Assembly (NCBI GenBank): GCA_017632935.1 | Contig: JAGBQJ010000023.1 | Span: 62,001 to 126,000, forward strand | Length of the DNA stretch: 64,000 bases | Origin: Bacteroidales bacterium | GTDB lineage: Bacteria > Bacteroidota > Bacteroidia > Bacteroidales > F082 | Direction of reading: 5' to 3' | Part shown: positions 53,854-62,914 of the stretch, piece after piece | Layout of the letters: each line of letters starts with the position of its first letter | Position numbering within the stretch: position 1 is the first letter of the stretch | The notes under the pieces: generated by a model | What the model was told of the DNA's origin: nothing | The model's input: only the letters and a program-made list of their open reading frames with translations | Database searches by the model: none | Program-made: the position numbers and the translations under genes

Positions 53854-54801
53854 TTATGCCTTCACCAAAGCTGCCGCACCGAGGATGGCTGCGTCATTGT
53901 CGGGCAACTCGGAGACACGGATCTCCACACTGCCTTTAAAGATGAAGCATAAATGCTCCTCGAACGACTTGCGTGCGGGGTTGAGCAATACATCGCCAGC
54001 CTTCACAGGACCGCCAAACAGGAAGACCGCCTCGGGGCCACTGAAAGTCACAGCATTGGCCATGGCGATGCCCAAGAGATAACCAGTCTTCTCAAACACC
54101 TTGATAGCCAAGGGGTCGCCGTATTTGGCCGCGTCGCCCACCATCTTGCTGGTGAGTTCCTCGGGAGCGACTTTGCGAAGTGCTCCGTCGTAATCAGGCG
54201 TATTTTCGATGAGTTCCTTTGCTGTTTGAACGATACCTCGCGCCGATGCATACGTCTCAAGGCAGCCCTTGTTGCCACAACCGCAAAGACGCCCTTCGGG
54301 AATCAGGATGGCATGACCTAACTCGCCCGCACCACCGGTCTTACCGAGAACCAACTTGCCATCGACCACCACACCGCTGCCCACACCCGTACCAAGGGTG
54401 AACATGATAAAATGTTTCATGCCTTTAGCGCCGCCATAAACGAGTTCGCCATAAGCGGCTGCGTTGGCGTCGTTGGAGACTACTACAGGCACATCAATAT
54501 ATGCCTTAAATAGCGCCTTAAGGTCAACGATGCCCTTGAAATTGAGGTTGGAAGCGTTCTCGATGCAACCCGTATAGTAATTACCCACCGGTGCCGCAAT
54601 GCCAATGCCTTCAATCTCTGCGATGCCATTTTCCTGCATCAACGACTTAATCTGAGTATAAATATCTGACACATAAAGGTCTGCGTCAAAGTATTTATTG
54701 GTCGGGAGGTTTTTCTTGGCCATGACGCGGCCGTCGTCGCGCACCAAACCAATGTCGGTGTTGGTGCCGCCAATGTCGATTCCAATGGAATAAGTGTTCA
54801 T
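53854..54801 (-). CDS. ROK-family sugar kinase, glucokinase-like
   Basis: 315 residues. ATP motif GIDIGGTNTDIGLV at 7-20, DANAAAYGE near 111-119, the ROK signature and zinc site GHAILIPEGRLCGCGNKGCLE (~163-183). ROK kinases phosphorylate glucose or amino sugars; glucokinase is the best guess in this phylum. Divergent from thpR. Confidence 0.9.
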   Translation of the reverse strand: MNTYSIGIDIGGTNTDIGLVRDDGRVMAKKNLPTNKYFDADLYVSDIYTQIKSLMQENGIAEIEGIGIAAPVGNYYTGCIENASNLNFKGIVDLKALFKAYIDVPVVVSNDANAAAYGELVYGGAKGMKHFIMFTLGTGVGSGVVVDGKLVLGKTGGAGELGHAILIPEGRLCGCGNKGCLETYASARGIVQTAKELIENTPDYDGALRKVAPEELTSKMVGDAAKYGDPLAIKVFEKTGYLLGIAMANAVTFSGPEAVFLFGGPVKAGDVLLNPARKSFEEHLCFIFKGSVEIRVSELPDNDAAILGAAALVKA

Positions 54802-54892
54802 GATAAATCTGTTTTGAAAAGGCGAAAATACGGTTTTTTGTTGAAATGGGAAGAAAAAGAGTGGTTTTCACCGAAATTTGAGTGGTAAAACC

Positions 54893-54900
54893 TATTTTTG
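54893..54900 (+). promoter_or_regulatory. -7 element of thpR
   Basis: TATTTTTG, exact consensus, 18 bp before the ATG at 54919. Confidence 0.5.
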
Positions 54901-54918
54901 CAGTCAAATTCTTGAAAA

Positions 54919-55488
54919 ATGAATACCAAACGAACCTTCCTCGCCATCTCCATCCCTTGCAGCACGGAGTTTCCGGCCATGGTCGAAAGGCTAAAGAAAA
55001 ACCTCCAACATGAGAAGTACATCAACTATGTGAAGACCAACCAGATACATTTGACTTTGAAGTTTGTCGGCGACACACCGGCGGAGGACATCCTCAACAT
55101 CATTGAGGCCTGCCAGAAAGTGGCCAAAAAACACCATCCTTTCACCATGGACTTTGACCGTACGGGCTTCTTTGGCAGCAACAATGTGCCGCGTATCCTC
55201 TGGCTCGGCATGAACAACCAGCCTAAGGCCTTGTTTGACCTCGAAGCCGACCTTTTGGACGCTTTTGACGATTTGGGCTACCTTCGCGACCGACAAAACT
55301 TTGTGCCGCATCTCACCGTTTGCCGCATCAAACAATTGGTCGACAAGCAGTTTTTCCTGCAAATCTGCAACTCCATTGAGCAAAAGACCTACCTCCATGC
55401 CGACGTGAAGGAACTCATCTATTTCCAAAGCTTCCTGCAACCTACGGGTCCCATTTACAAAGTCCTTAAGAAAATCCCATTGGGTTAA
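54919..55488 (+). CDS. thpR: RNA 2',3'-cyclic phosphodiesterase (2H family)
   Basis: 189 residues, normal length. Two HxTx motifs, HLTL at 44-47 and HLTV at 131-134, form the catalytic pair of the 2H phosphoesterases. RTFLAISIP at the start is typical. Hydrolyses 2',3'-cyclic phosphate ends of RNA. Confidence 0.93.
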   Translation: MNTKRTFLAISIPCSTEFPAMVERLKKNLQHEKYINYVKTNQIHLTLKFVGDTPAEDILNIIEACQKVAKKHHPFTMDFDRTGFFGSNNVPRILWLGMNNQPKALFDLEADLLDAFDDLGYLRDRQNFVPHLTVCRIKQLVDKQFFLQICNSIEQKTYLHADVKELIYFQSFLQPTGPIYKVLKKIPLG

Positions 55489-55537
55489 AATGGCACTAAA
55501 TTTGCCATAAAACACCATGTGCAACGAAAAAAAGCAC

Positions 55538-55545
55538 TACTTTTG
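55538..55545 (+). promoter_or_regulatory. -7 element of the four-gene LRR operon
   Basis: TACTTTTG, exact consensus, 47 bp before the first ATG at 55593. Confidence 0.5.
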
Positions 55546-55592
55546 CAATTTATTAGCATTAATCGGAGTTATAGGAAAAAATTTGATAAACA

Positions 55593-56216
55593 ATGAAAAG
55601 TAAAATCACAACCGTCCTGATGGTTCTTCTGGCCGTTTTCATCACGCTGGGAGGCACCACCAGTTGCAAGAGCAAAAAGAGACTTGCCCGCGAAGCAGCC
55701 GAGGCAGAGTACAAATCGAAAGTTGAACAAGCCACGAAGGACCTGAACGCCATCCTTGACGACGAGACCCTCTGGAGCCTCGAAGAGAAAGAAGCCCGCG
55801 TGAAGACCATCAAAGACTGGAACTTGCAGAACGCCGAAGTTGACGACCTAATCTTCCAAGTGGAGAAAAAACTGGCTCGCGAGCGTGCCCAAAAAGAGGA
55901 AGAGGAACGCAACAAACAGGAAGCACAAAGTGTCAACGCCACCCTTGAGAAAAACTTCACCTCTATCGCCCGCTCTGGCAGTGTCTCACAAGCCAACCGC
56001 GACATCAACGAGACCTTGAAGCTGTTCGAGTCGCCCAATGTGCCCGTGCTCATCATCATCAAGCAGAACGCTGGCTTCAACGACTACGACCGTCCGACGA
56101 CCATCGAGAACTATCTCAACTACCTGAAGGACCAAAAGAAGGCGACCGAGAAAGTGTACGATATCAAATACAACGCCAACGGAATGATTAACGAACTTGA
56201 ACTGATAAAGAAATGA
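55593..56216 (+). CDS. Lipoprotein, first gene of the LRR operon, unknown function
   Basis: 207 residues. Lipobox TTSC (Cys25). The mature protein starts with a long charged helix (~28-115: KSKKRLAREAAEAEYKSK, ARERAQKEEEERNKQEA), followed by a small C-terminal alpha/beta part with PVLIIIKQNAGFNDYDRPTTIENYLNYL. No family recognised. Its last four bases overlap the next start (ATGA). Confidence 0.75.
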   Translation: MKSKITTVLMVLLAVFITLGGTTSCKSKKRLAREAAEAEYKSKVEQATKDLNAILDDETLWSLEEKEARVKTIKDWNLQNAEVDDLIFQVEKKLARERAQKEEEERNKQEAQSVNATLEKNFTSIARSGSVSQANRDINETLKLFESPNVPVLIIIKQNAGFNDYDRPTTIENYLNYLKDQKKATEKVYDIKYNANGMINELELIKK

Positions 56217-56791
56217 AAAAGATCATCGCCACATTAATGATTGCCTTGTGCGTGGTGGGAAACGCCATGGCTCAAGAGGAAGAAATCGATTACGCCCGCA
56301 AGCAGGCCATCGACAGCCTTGCTTTGGAGAAGGTGAGAGACCTGAGCAAATACATCAAAATCGTAGGATCTAAAGAAACGCCTTTCAGCGAGGCCAACCG
56401 CGTCATCGACCGCGCCGAGGAACTCTTCATGAGCGATGCCGAAATCGGTGTCTCTTCCCTGGGTTCAAACAAGATCACCTATTATCGCGTCCGCAAGTAC
56501 TTCGAGCACTTGATGCGCCTTAACTACGACCGTGTCGAGATTGAATGGTACAACATTGAATATGTCAGCGACCTACAACGTCAGCCCGACGGCACTTATG
56601 TGGGTGTCATCACCATTTTCCAGACCTTTAGGGGCTACGACAAGGAAGGCAACCTGACCTACAAAGACACCACCAAGAAAGACATCACCGTCTACGTGAA
56701 ACGCAAAGAGACTCAAATCGGCGGCCGCATTATCGGCTTCTGGGATGTATTGCTCGGCGACATGCGTGTGAAGGAAACGACGAATAGATGA
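56213..56791 (+). CDS. Exported protein, second gene of the LRR operon, unknown function
   Basis: 192 residues. Signal peptide 1-20 (NAMAQ). An acidic helix is followed by a mixed alpha/beta domain with many aromatic residues (KITYYRVRKYFEHLMRL; VIEWYNIEYVSDL-like stretch) and a basic C-terminus. The SEANRVIDRAEELF segment resembles SQANRDINETLKLF of the preceding protein, which suggests a shared ancestral domain. Overlaps both neighbours by ATGA. Confidence 0.72.
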   Translation: MKKIIATLMIALCVVGNAMAQEEEIDYARKQAIDSLALEKVRDLSKYIKIVGSKETPFSEANRVIDRAEELFMSDAEIGVSSLGSNKITYYRVRKYFEHLMRLNYDRVEIEWYNIEYVSDLQRQPDGTYVGVITIFQTFRGYDKEGNLTYKDTTKKDITVYVKRKETQIGGRIIGFWDVLLGDMRVKETTNR

Positions 56792-57621
56792 GAATCGTAA
56801 GAAATATTGTCTTATTGGCACTTACCATCGCCATCGTCTGGCCCGTTACGGGTCAGACGATTGGCGATTTTAAGATGGACGAGACCGAGCTCTACGCCAT
56901 GACCAAGCAGATGGGGCAGTTCATGCGCCGCTTCAACTACGAAGAAGACCAATTTGGCGAGAAGCTCAACCCGAAGGACCCCAAATACCGCAACAACGAG
57001 ATGCGCCGCAAGTCGCTGCCCATCCTTTTCGACCAACAGAAGTATGGCACCCAGACCGACCTGCAACGCTATTTCATCGAGGATGTCACCAAAGGCGACT
57101 CCACCTACATGACCTTCCTCGGCGGCAGGTGGTACTCCGAAGTGTCGTGCACCTTCCGCTACAACGGCAAACCTGTCAATATCAGCCTTATCCTCGCCGT
57201 CGAGAAAGAAGGCTTAGGCTCGAAATGGGTGCTCACCAACGTGTATTTCTCAAACTTCAACAAGCTCTTCCCCAACGGAGAGATGGCCGAACGCGAGAAA
57301 CATTTCCTGCATCCCATGAGCCACGAGCTCGACTTCATGAACATTTACAAGGCCTTCCAAAATCCAGAGGTCATTGAATATTATGCCTCAAAAGAATTCC
57401 AACCCGATTATCTGACCTTGTTCTTCTACGAAATCAAACAGGGCAGAATGGTGTTCCAACATGTTGATTCGGTCAAATTCCATGTCTTCCAAATCAAGGA
57501 CTGGTACTTTGAAGTATCGTGGTTTAACCGCTCGGGGCTCAACTCTGGCTGGCTCATGTCGAACGTCATCTACATGCCGGAGAAGGAAAAAACCAACCTT
57601 ATCAAATTCTATCAACCATGA
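56788..57621 (+). CDS. Exported protein, third gene of the LRR operon, unknown function
   Basis: 277 residues. Signal peptide to about residue 22 (VTGQ). Beta-rich, aromatic, with two similar halves: RWYSEVSCTFRYNGKPVNISL followed by WVLTNVYFSNF, and KDWYFEVSWFNRSGLNSGWLMSNVIYMP. This suggests an internal repeat. No family recognised. Coupled to both neighbours by ATGA overlaps. Confidence 0.72.
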   Translation: MRIVRNIVLLALTIAIVWPVTGQTIGDFKMDETELYAMTKQMGQFMRRFNYEEDQFGEKLNPKDPKYRNNEMRRKSLPILFDQQKYGTQTDLQRYFIEDVTKGDSTYMTFLGGRWYSEVSCTFRYNGKPVNISLILAVEKEGLGSKWVLTNVYFSNFNKLFPNGEMAEREKHFLHPMSHELDFMNIYKAFQNPEVIEYYASKEFQPDYLTLFFYEIKQGRMVFQHVDSVKFHVFQIKDWYFEVSWFNRSGLNSGWLMSNVIYMPEKEKTNLIKFYQP

Positions 57622-60086
57622 AAAAGATAGCCATACTATCCCTATTGTTGTTTGGCATTACCTTTGGCGTCCAAGCCCAGAAGAAACATTCCAAAGACGA
57701 GGTCGCGAAATATGAAAACGAGATTTTCAACTTGGTATCGTATCTTGAGGAAACGATGAACTTCCTCGGCGACAGTGCCGCTATACCTGCGGAAAAAGAA
57801 ATCGTCTTCACGGAAAGCTGGAACAAAGTCTTCATCGACGACAAGGTGCAGATTGAAGACGACCTTGACGCCAACCGCAATACGCCCATCAATAAAGACG
57901 TACAGGCTTATCTGAAAGATATTGACTTCTTTTTCAAATGGGCTGTATTCGAGCTCGACCTGCAAAGCATTGCCAGTAACACAAGGGAAGACGGCACCGT
58001 CTATTTCAAGGCCACGTTGTCACGCCACCTGACCGCCATGACCATCAACGACGAAAAGGTCGACAACGTCAAAAACCGCTATGTTGAGATTAACCTCGAC
58101 AAACAGAACAACAGCATCAAAATCGCCAGCATCTATACGACCAAAATCAACGAGAAAGAGGCGCTTCGCAATTGGTGGAACGGCCTGTCGCAAAGCTGGA
58201 AAAACCGTTTGGGTAGCGATATCATCCTCGATGACGGTACGACGCTTGCCGAACACAATACCATCACATCCGAACTCGATGCCAAGCTGAAACTCGTCAC
58301 CCAAAAACAGAGTCTCGACCTTTCCGGCATCCGTGAAATCATCTCCTTAGATCCGCTCACCGAGCTGTCGGACCTCACTTGGCTGGATGTTTCGGAGACT
58401 TCCATTGAAGATTTGTCACCCGTGCGTAACCTCAACAAACTGAAAGTATTACGCGCTAATTCCACCTTGATTGAAGACCTCTCGGCGCTGAAATACAACA
58501 TCACCCTTGAGGAACTCGAAGTGGCCAACACGACTGTTAACGACCTTAGTGTGCTGTCGACACTGAGAAACTTACAGAAACTCAACATCAACAACACACA
58601 AGTCAGCCGCATTTCCAACCTGAAGAGTTGCCCAAACCTCGCTACGGTGAATCTGGGCGGCACACGCATTGCCAACATCGGCATTTTGCAAGACTTGGAA
58701 CAGCTCAAAAACGTGGACATCAGCAACACTTCCGTCCGCGACCTTGGACCGCTCCGCAACTTAAAAGACCTGCAAAGCCTCAATATCTCTGGCTCCGCTG
58801 TCAGCAACTTGCAAGCTTTGAGCGAGATGGAAAACCTTCGCGAGCTCTATTGCAGCAACACATCCATCAGCGACTTGACGCCCTTGAATGGTAACCGCCG
58901 GTTGAGCAAAATCTATTGCGACCATTCTGGCATCCATGATGCCGAGGCCAGCGCCTTCACCAGAGACAATCGTCTTGCCTTGGTCATCTACGATACCGAG
59001 GCCTTGAAGACCTGGTGGGGTGAGTTGCCCATCTATTGGAAAGCCGTGTTCTCCAAGCAAATCAAAGTTGATAAAGAGCCGACCACTGAGCAACTGCACC
59101 AAATCATCAACCTTCAGGAACTCGATCTCTCAGGCAACACTTTCATGCAGAATCTGATGCCTGTCAGCCGTCTGACCAACCTCCGTTCACTCAACATTGC
59201 TAACACCGAGATTGGTTTCCTGCAACCTATTCAAGGTTTGGCTAACTTGGAATCGCTCAATATCGCGCATACTTACATCAACGACATTAAGCCCTTACAG
59301 GACATGGGTAACCTCAAGTACCTCAACATCATGAACACGCCCGTTAACGACCTCACGGCGTTGATTAATGACAGCAATATCGAGGTGATTGAGGCCGACA
59401 GCACCACCATCGGCAGGAGTCAAGTCGTGGCACTGAAGGAAAGACAAAGAAAGGTGACGGTCGTCTATCAAACCGAAGCGCTGAAAGCCTGGTGGAACAG
59501 CCTCGATCCCAATTGGCAAGACATCTTCCGCAACGCCACCAACATCCAATCGGAGATGCCCAACTCCCTTGAATTGCAACGGATTATTGACCTGAGAGAG
59601 CTTGAAATCACACCCGAGCATCCTATCGTCTCCATCGAGCCGTTGACCAACCTGATGTGGCTTGAGCGCCTCACCATCAATAACCAAGGAGTGAGCGACC
59701 TGAAACCGCTGACTAACAAGGATTTTTTGCTGGAGCTTAACGCGCAAAACAACCCTGTCAGCAGCCTAAAACCCATTGAAGAAAGCACGCTGTTGGAGTT
59801 GCTCAACATCGAGAACACCCAAGTCAGCGATTTGGGACCGTTGTCGAAGATGAACAACCTCGTTACTTTGAACGCCAGCGGTACCAATGTAAAATCACTG
59901 AAGCCGCTCTCTGGACTGCAAAAACTTGAGAATCTGTTTGTTAACAATACTAATGTGCGCAGCATCTCGCCAGTGGAAAACATGCCTTCGCTGAAGCAGT
60001 TGAAGGTATATAACACAAGGGTGAGGAAACGCTCCGTGGAATCCTTGCAGCATAAACGACTGGATTTGAATATCATCTATTATTGA
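57618..60086 (+). CDS. Exported LRR protein with three WW-type modules
   Basis: 822 residues. Signal peptide 1-20 (VQAQ). An N-terminal domain (~25-175) precedes three LRR blocks of SDS22/internalin type, ~22 residues per repeat (LxxLxxLDISNTxIxDLxPL). Each block follows a module that ends in EAL-(R/K)-x-WW-x(2)-L-x(3)-W: 182-199, 462-479 and 621-638. Thus the layout is module-LRR-module-LRR-module-LRR. Probably a surface ligand-binding protein; partners are likely the three co-encoded proteins. Last gene of the operon, followed by a terminator. Confidence 0.82.
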   Translation: MKKIAILSLLLFGITFGVQAQKKHSKDEVAKYENEIFNLVSYLEETMNFLGDSAAIPAEKEIVFTESWNKVFIDDKVQIEDDLDANRNTPINKDVQAYLKDIDFFFKWAVFELDLQSIASNTREDGTVYFKATLSRHLTAMTINDEKVDNVKNRYVEINLDKQNNSIKIASIYTTKINEKEALRNWWNGLSQSWKNRLGSDIILDDGTTLAEHNTITSELDAKLKLVTQKQSLDLSGIREIISLDPLTELSDLTWLDVSETSIEDLSPVRNLNKLKVLRANSTLIEDLSALKYNITLEELEVANTTVNDLSVLSTLRNLQKLNINNTQVSRISNLKSCPNLATVNLGGTRIANIGILQDLEQLKNVDISNTSVRDLGPLRNLKDLQSLNISGSAVSNLQALSEMENLRELYCSNTSISDLTPLNGNRRLSKIYCDHSGIHDAEASAFTRDNRLALVIYDTEALKTWWGELPIYWKAVFSKQIKVDKEPTTEQLHQIINLQELDLSGNTFMQNLMPVSRLTNLRSLNIANTEIGFLQPIQGLANLESLNIAHTYINDIKPLQDMGNLKYLNIMNTPVNDLTALINDSNIEVIEADSTTIGRSQVVALKERQRKVTVVYQTEALKAWWNSLDPNWQDIFRNATNIQSEMPNSLELQRIIDLRELEITPEHPIVSIEPLTNLMWLERLTINNQGVSDLKPLTNKDFLLELNAQNNPVSSLKPIEESTLLELLNIENTQVSDLGPLSKMNNLVTLNASGTNVKSLKPLSGLQKLENLFVNNTNVRSISPVENMPSLKQLKVYNTRVRKRSVESLQHKRLDLNIIYY

Positions 60087-60116
60087 CGATAAACAGATAA
60101 ATATTTGAAACTTTTT

Positions 60117-60147
60117 AAAAGCGTTTCTTAGGGAACGCTTTTATTTT
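60117..60147 (+). terminator. Terminator after the LRR operon
   Basis: A 9-bp stem (AAAAGCGTT with AACGCTTTT), 8-nt loop, then a T-rich run, 31 bp after the stop. Confidence 0.82.
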
Positions 60148-60148
60148 G

Positions 60149-60156
60149 TATTTTTG
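60149..60156 (+). promoter_or_regulatory. -7 element of ptb-buk
   Basis: TATTTTTG, exact consensus, 54 bp before the ptb ATG, immediately after the terminator. Confidence 0.5.
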
Positions 60157-60210
60157 CGGAAAATATATTCAATTTTGAATTTTAAATTTTGAATCATTAA
60201 ATATAGAATC

Positions 60211-61113
60211 ATGGAAATCAGAAAATTAGAGCAAATGTTTGAGGTTTTGCGCAGCAAACCCAAAAAACGCCTTGTGGCCGCCTATGCCAACGACGACCAT
60301 ACCATCTGTGCAGTGAACGCTGCCGTCAAGGAAGGTCTCATCGAAGCCACCCTCATCGGTGACGAGAACGTGATTGCCGAAGTGTGCAAGGCCGAAGGTA
60401 TTGACATGGCCAATTTCCGCATCATTAACGAACCCGTTGACGTGAAGGCCGCCGCCATGGCTTGCGACCTCATCAACGCCGGCGAAGCCGACATCCTGAT
60501 GAAAGGTCTGCTCCCCACCGACAAGTACATGCGCGCCATCCTCAACAAGGAACGCGGCCTCTGCCCGCCCAACGTGACGCTGGCCCACGTCGCCGTCATC
60601 GAAAACCCCAACTACCACAAGCTGATGGTGGCCTCCGACTGCGCCATTATCCCGCTGCCCGACATCAAACAGAAGCAACAGCTGCTCAAATATGTGACCT
60701 CTGTTGCTACCAAGCTGGGTGTCAGCTGCCCGAAGGTCGCCATGGTGACCGCCACCGAGCAGATGAGCGCTGGCATCCCTGCCTGCGTCGATGCTGCCAT
60801 TATATCTAAGATGAATGAGCGCGGTCAGATCAAGGGCTGCATGGTGGAAGGTCCTATCAGTCTCGACCTCGCCTTGGATGCCGAGACCGCTGCCATCAAG
60901 GGCATGAAGAATCCCGTGGCCGGCGACGCCGACTGCCTTGTGTTCCCCAATCTGGAGAGTTCCAATGTGTTCTACAAGTGCTGCACCAAGTTCGACAAGA
61001 GCGAAGTGGGAGCCATGCTGATGGGTGCCAAGGTGCCTTGCGTGCTTAGCTCGCGTGGCGACACCTCCAAGACGAAGCTCTATTCCATCGCCCTTGCTGC
61101 TTTGATGGCGTAA
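60211..61113 (+). CDS. ptb: Phosphate butyryltransferase
   Basis: 300 residues. Phosphate acetyl/butyryltransferase fold with NAGEADILMKGLLPT, LAHVAVIENPNYHKLMVASDCAIIPLPD and the C-terminal LSSRGDTSKTKLYSIALA. Converts butyryl-CoA (or a related branched acyl-CoA) to the acyl phosphate. The buk gene starts 19 bp downstream, and the pair forms the classical Ptb-Buk route to butyrate and ATP. Confidence 0.95.
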   Translation: MEIRKLEQMFEVLRSKPKKRLVAAYANDDHTICAVNAAVKEGLIEATLIGDENVIAEVCKAEGIDMANFRIINEPVDVKAAAMACDLINAGEADILMKGLLPTDKYMRAILNKERGLCPPNVTLAHVAVIENPNYHKLMVASDCAIIPLPDIKQKQQLLKYVTSVATKLGVSCPKVAMVTATEQMSAGIPACVDAAIISKMNERGQIKGCMVEGPISLDLALDAETAAIKGMKNPVAGDADCLVFPNLESSNVFYKCCTKFDKSEVGAMLMGAKVPCVLSSRGDTSKTKLYSIALAALMA

Positions 61114-61132
61114 ACAACAAAAACATAACAAT

Positions 61133-62206
61133 ATGGCACATAAAATCTTAACTATAAATCCTGGTTCCACCTCGACGAAAATCGCGGTGTTTGAAGATGA
61201 AAACCAAATCTTCAAGAAGAACATCAAACACTCCGCCGAAGAAGTGGCCAAATACGACCGCATCTCTGACCAGAAGCCCTTCCGCACCGAAGTCATCCTA
61301 AACGAACTCAAGGAAGCTGGCATCAACATCAAGGAGATGACTTGCCTCGTTGGCCGCGGCGGTCTCATGCACCCGCTCACCTCTGGTGTATACGAAGTGA
61401 ACGAGTCGATGATCCGCGACCTCACCTCAGGTACCTATGGCGAACACGCCTCCAACCTCGGCGGCCTCATCGCCCACGACATCGCCGAGACCATCGGAGT
61501 GAAGGCTTATATCGCCGACCCCGTCGTGGTCGATGAGATGGACGAAGTGGCGCGTTATTCGGGTCATCCGCTGTTCCCGCGTATCTCCATCTTCCATGCG
61601 CTTAACCAGAAGATCATTGCCCGCCAGTTGGCGAAAGACCTCGGTCGCAAATACGAAGACATGAACATCATCGCTATCCACTTAGGCGGTGGCATCAGCG
61701 TGAGCGCGCACAAAAAAGGTCGCGTGGTCGACACCAACAACGCTTTGAACGGCGACGGCCCCTTCACTCCTGAACGCGCAGGCTCGTTGCCAGCGGGATT
61801 CCTTGTCGATGCTTGTTTCAGCGGTAAATACACCAAGAAGGAAATCGGCCAGATGCTGAAGGGCAAGGGCGGCTTTGTCGCCTACCTCGGCACCAATGAC
61901 GCCCTTGAGGTGGAAAACGCCGTGAAAGCCGGCAATAAGGAATGGGAGAAGGTTTACAAAGCCATGGCTTACCAAGTGGCCAAAGAAGTGGGCGGACTCG
62001 CAGCCTCGGCCATGAGCATGGACGTGGATGCTATCTTCCTAACGGGCGGTATGGCCTACGACAAGGGCTTCTGCGCTTTGGTGAAGAGCCATGTGGAGAA
62101 AATCGCTCCCGTGTATGTCTATCCTGGCGAAGACGAGATGAAGGCTTTGGCGCTCAATGGCCTGATGGTCCTCAACGGAGAGACCGAGGTGAAGGTGTAC
62201 GAATAA
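61133..62206 (+). CDS. buk: Butyrate kinase
   Basis: 357 residues. ASKHA-fold acyl kinase with ILTINPGSTSTKIAVFED at the start, RGGLMHPL, IIAIHLGGGISVSAHKKGRVVDTNNALNGDGPFTPERAG and FLTGGMAYDKGF, all typical of Buk. Makes butyrate and ATP from butyryl phosphate. The stop codon abuts the convergent comF stop. Confidence 0.95.
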   Translation: MAHKILTINPGSTSTKIAVFEDENQIFKKNIKHSAEEVAKYDRISDQKPFRTEVILNELKEAGINIKEMTCLVGRGGLMHPLTSGVYEVNESMIRDLTSGTYGEHASNLGGLIAHDIAETIGVKAYIADPVVVDEMDEVARYSGHPLFPRISIFHALNQKIIARQLAKDLGRKYEDMNIIAIHLGGGISVSAHKKGRVVDTNNALNGDGPFTPERAGSLPAGFLVDACFSGKYTKKEIGQMLKGKGGFVAYLGTNDALEVENAVKAGNKEWEKVYKAMAYQVAKEVGGLAASAMSMDVDAIFLTGGMAYDKGFCALVKSHVEKIAPVYVYPGEDEMKALALNGLMVLNGETEVKVYE

Positions 62207-62905
62207 TTAATTCCCGGCACAGGCGGCCGTTGCGGCGCTAATCGTAATGTCAGGAATAGTTTCCAATTGGTGCGCACACGATTCCAGCGTGGCACCCGTG
62301 GTAAGCACGTCATCGATAAGGAGGACGTGCTTACCTTTTAATTCATCAGCAAAGCGCACCTCGAAGATGTCCTTCACATTCTTGAAACGCTCCTCAGCGG
62401 TCTTGTGTGTCTGTGTCTCGGTATAAATGCCCCTAACTAAGTATTTGTCGCCAATCGGGATGCCCGTCACCTCGTGGATGCCTTGGGCTATCATCAGACT
62501 TTGGTTGTAGCCGCGTTGTTTCTCGCGTTTAGGATGCAAAGGAACAGGAATCAGATAATCGATGCCTTGAAACAAAGGCGCGTCTTTGATAGTTTCACCT
62601 ATTTGCTGACCGAGGAACACGCCTGCTTCTTTGTTACCTTTATATTTCAACTCGTGGATGAGGTGTTGCACCTTGCCCGATTTGGCGAAGAAAAAACACG
62701 CTGTGACAGCATGAAACTTAACACGTCCATAAAAGGTCTGGGCCAAAGGATTGTCAGGGTTGAGCTCATAGCCCGTTTTAGGTAGCAAGTAGCGACATTT
62801 CAGGCACACCGTCTTCTCATCCTTGAGCAGCGTCTCGCCACAGGCAGCACAAACGCGCGGATAGAACAGGTTGAGGATGCTATGAAGCCAATCGCGGAAG
62901 GTCAT
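62207..62905 (-). CDS. comF: ComF-family phosphoribosyltransferase-like protein
   Basis: 232 residues. N-terminal zinc ribbon with CAACG and CLKC (19-37 region), then a PRTase domain with IPVPLHPKREKQRGYNQS and the PRPP motif VLLIDDVLTTGAT. ComF proteins support DNA uptake in competent bacteria. Adjacent to, and 9 bp after, the next minus-strand gene upstream. Confidence 0.93.
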   Translation of the reverse strand: MTFRDWLHSILNLFYPRVCAACGETLLKDEKTVCLKCRYLLPKTGYELNPDNPLAQTFYGRVKFHAVTACFFFAKSGKVQHLIHELKYKGNKEAGVFLGQQIGETIKDAPLFQGIDYLIPVPLHPKREKQRGYNQSLMIAQGIHEVTGIPIGDKYLVRGIYTETQTHKTAEERFKNVKDIFEVRFADELKGKHVLLIDDVLTTGATLESCAHQLETIPDITISAATAACAGN

Positions 62906-62914
62906 GATGGTACG

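Noticed and set aside
60226..61425. A 399-codon minus-strand open frame opposite ptb and buk
   Set aside because: Spans two real genes in antisense and shows no domain.
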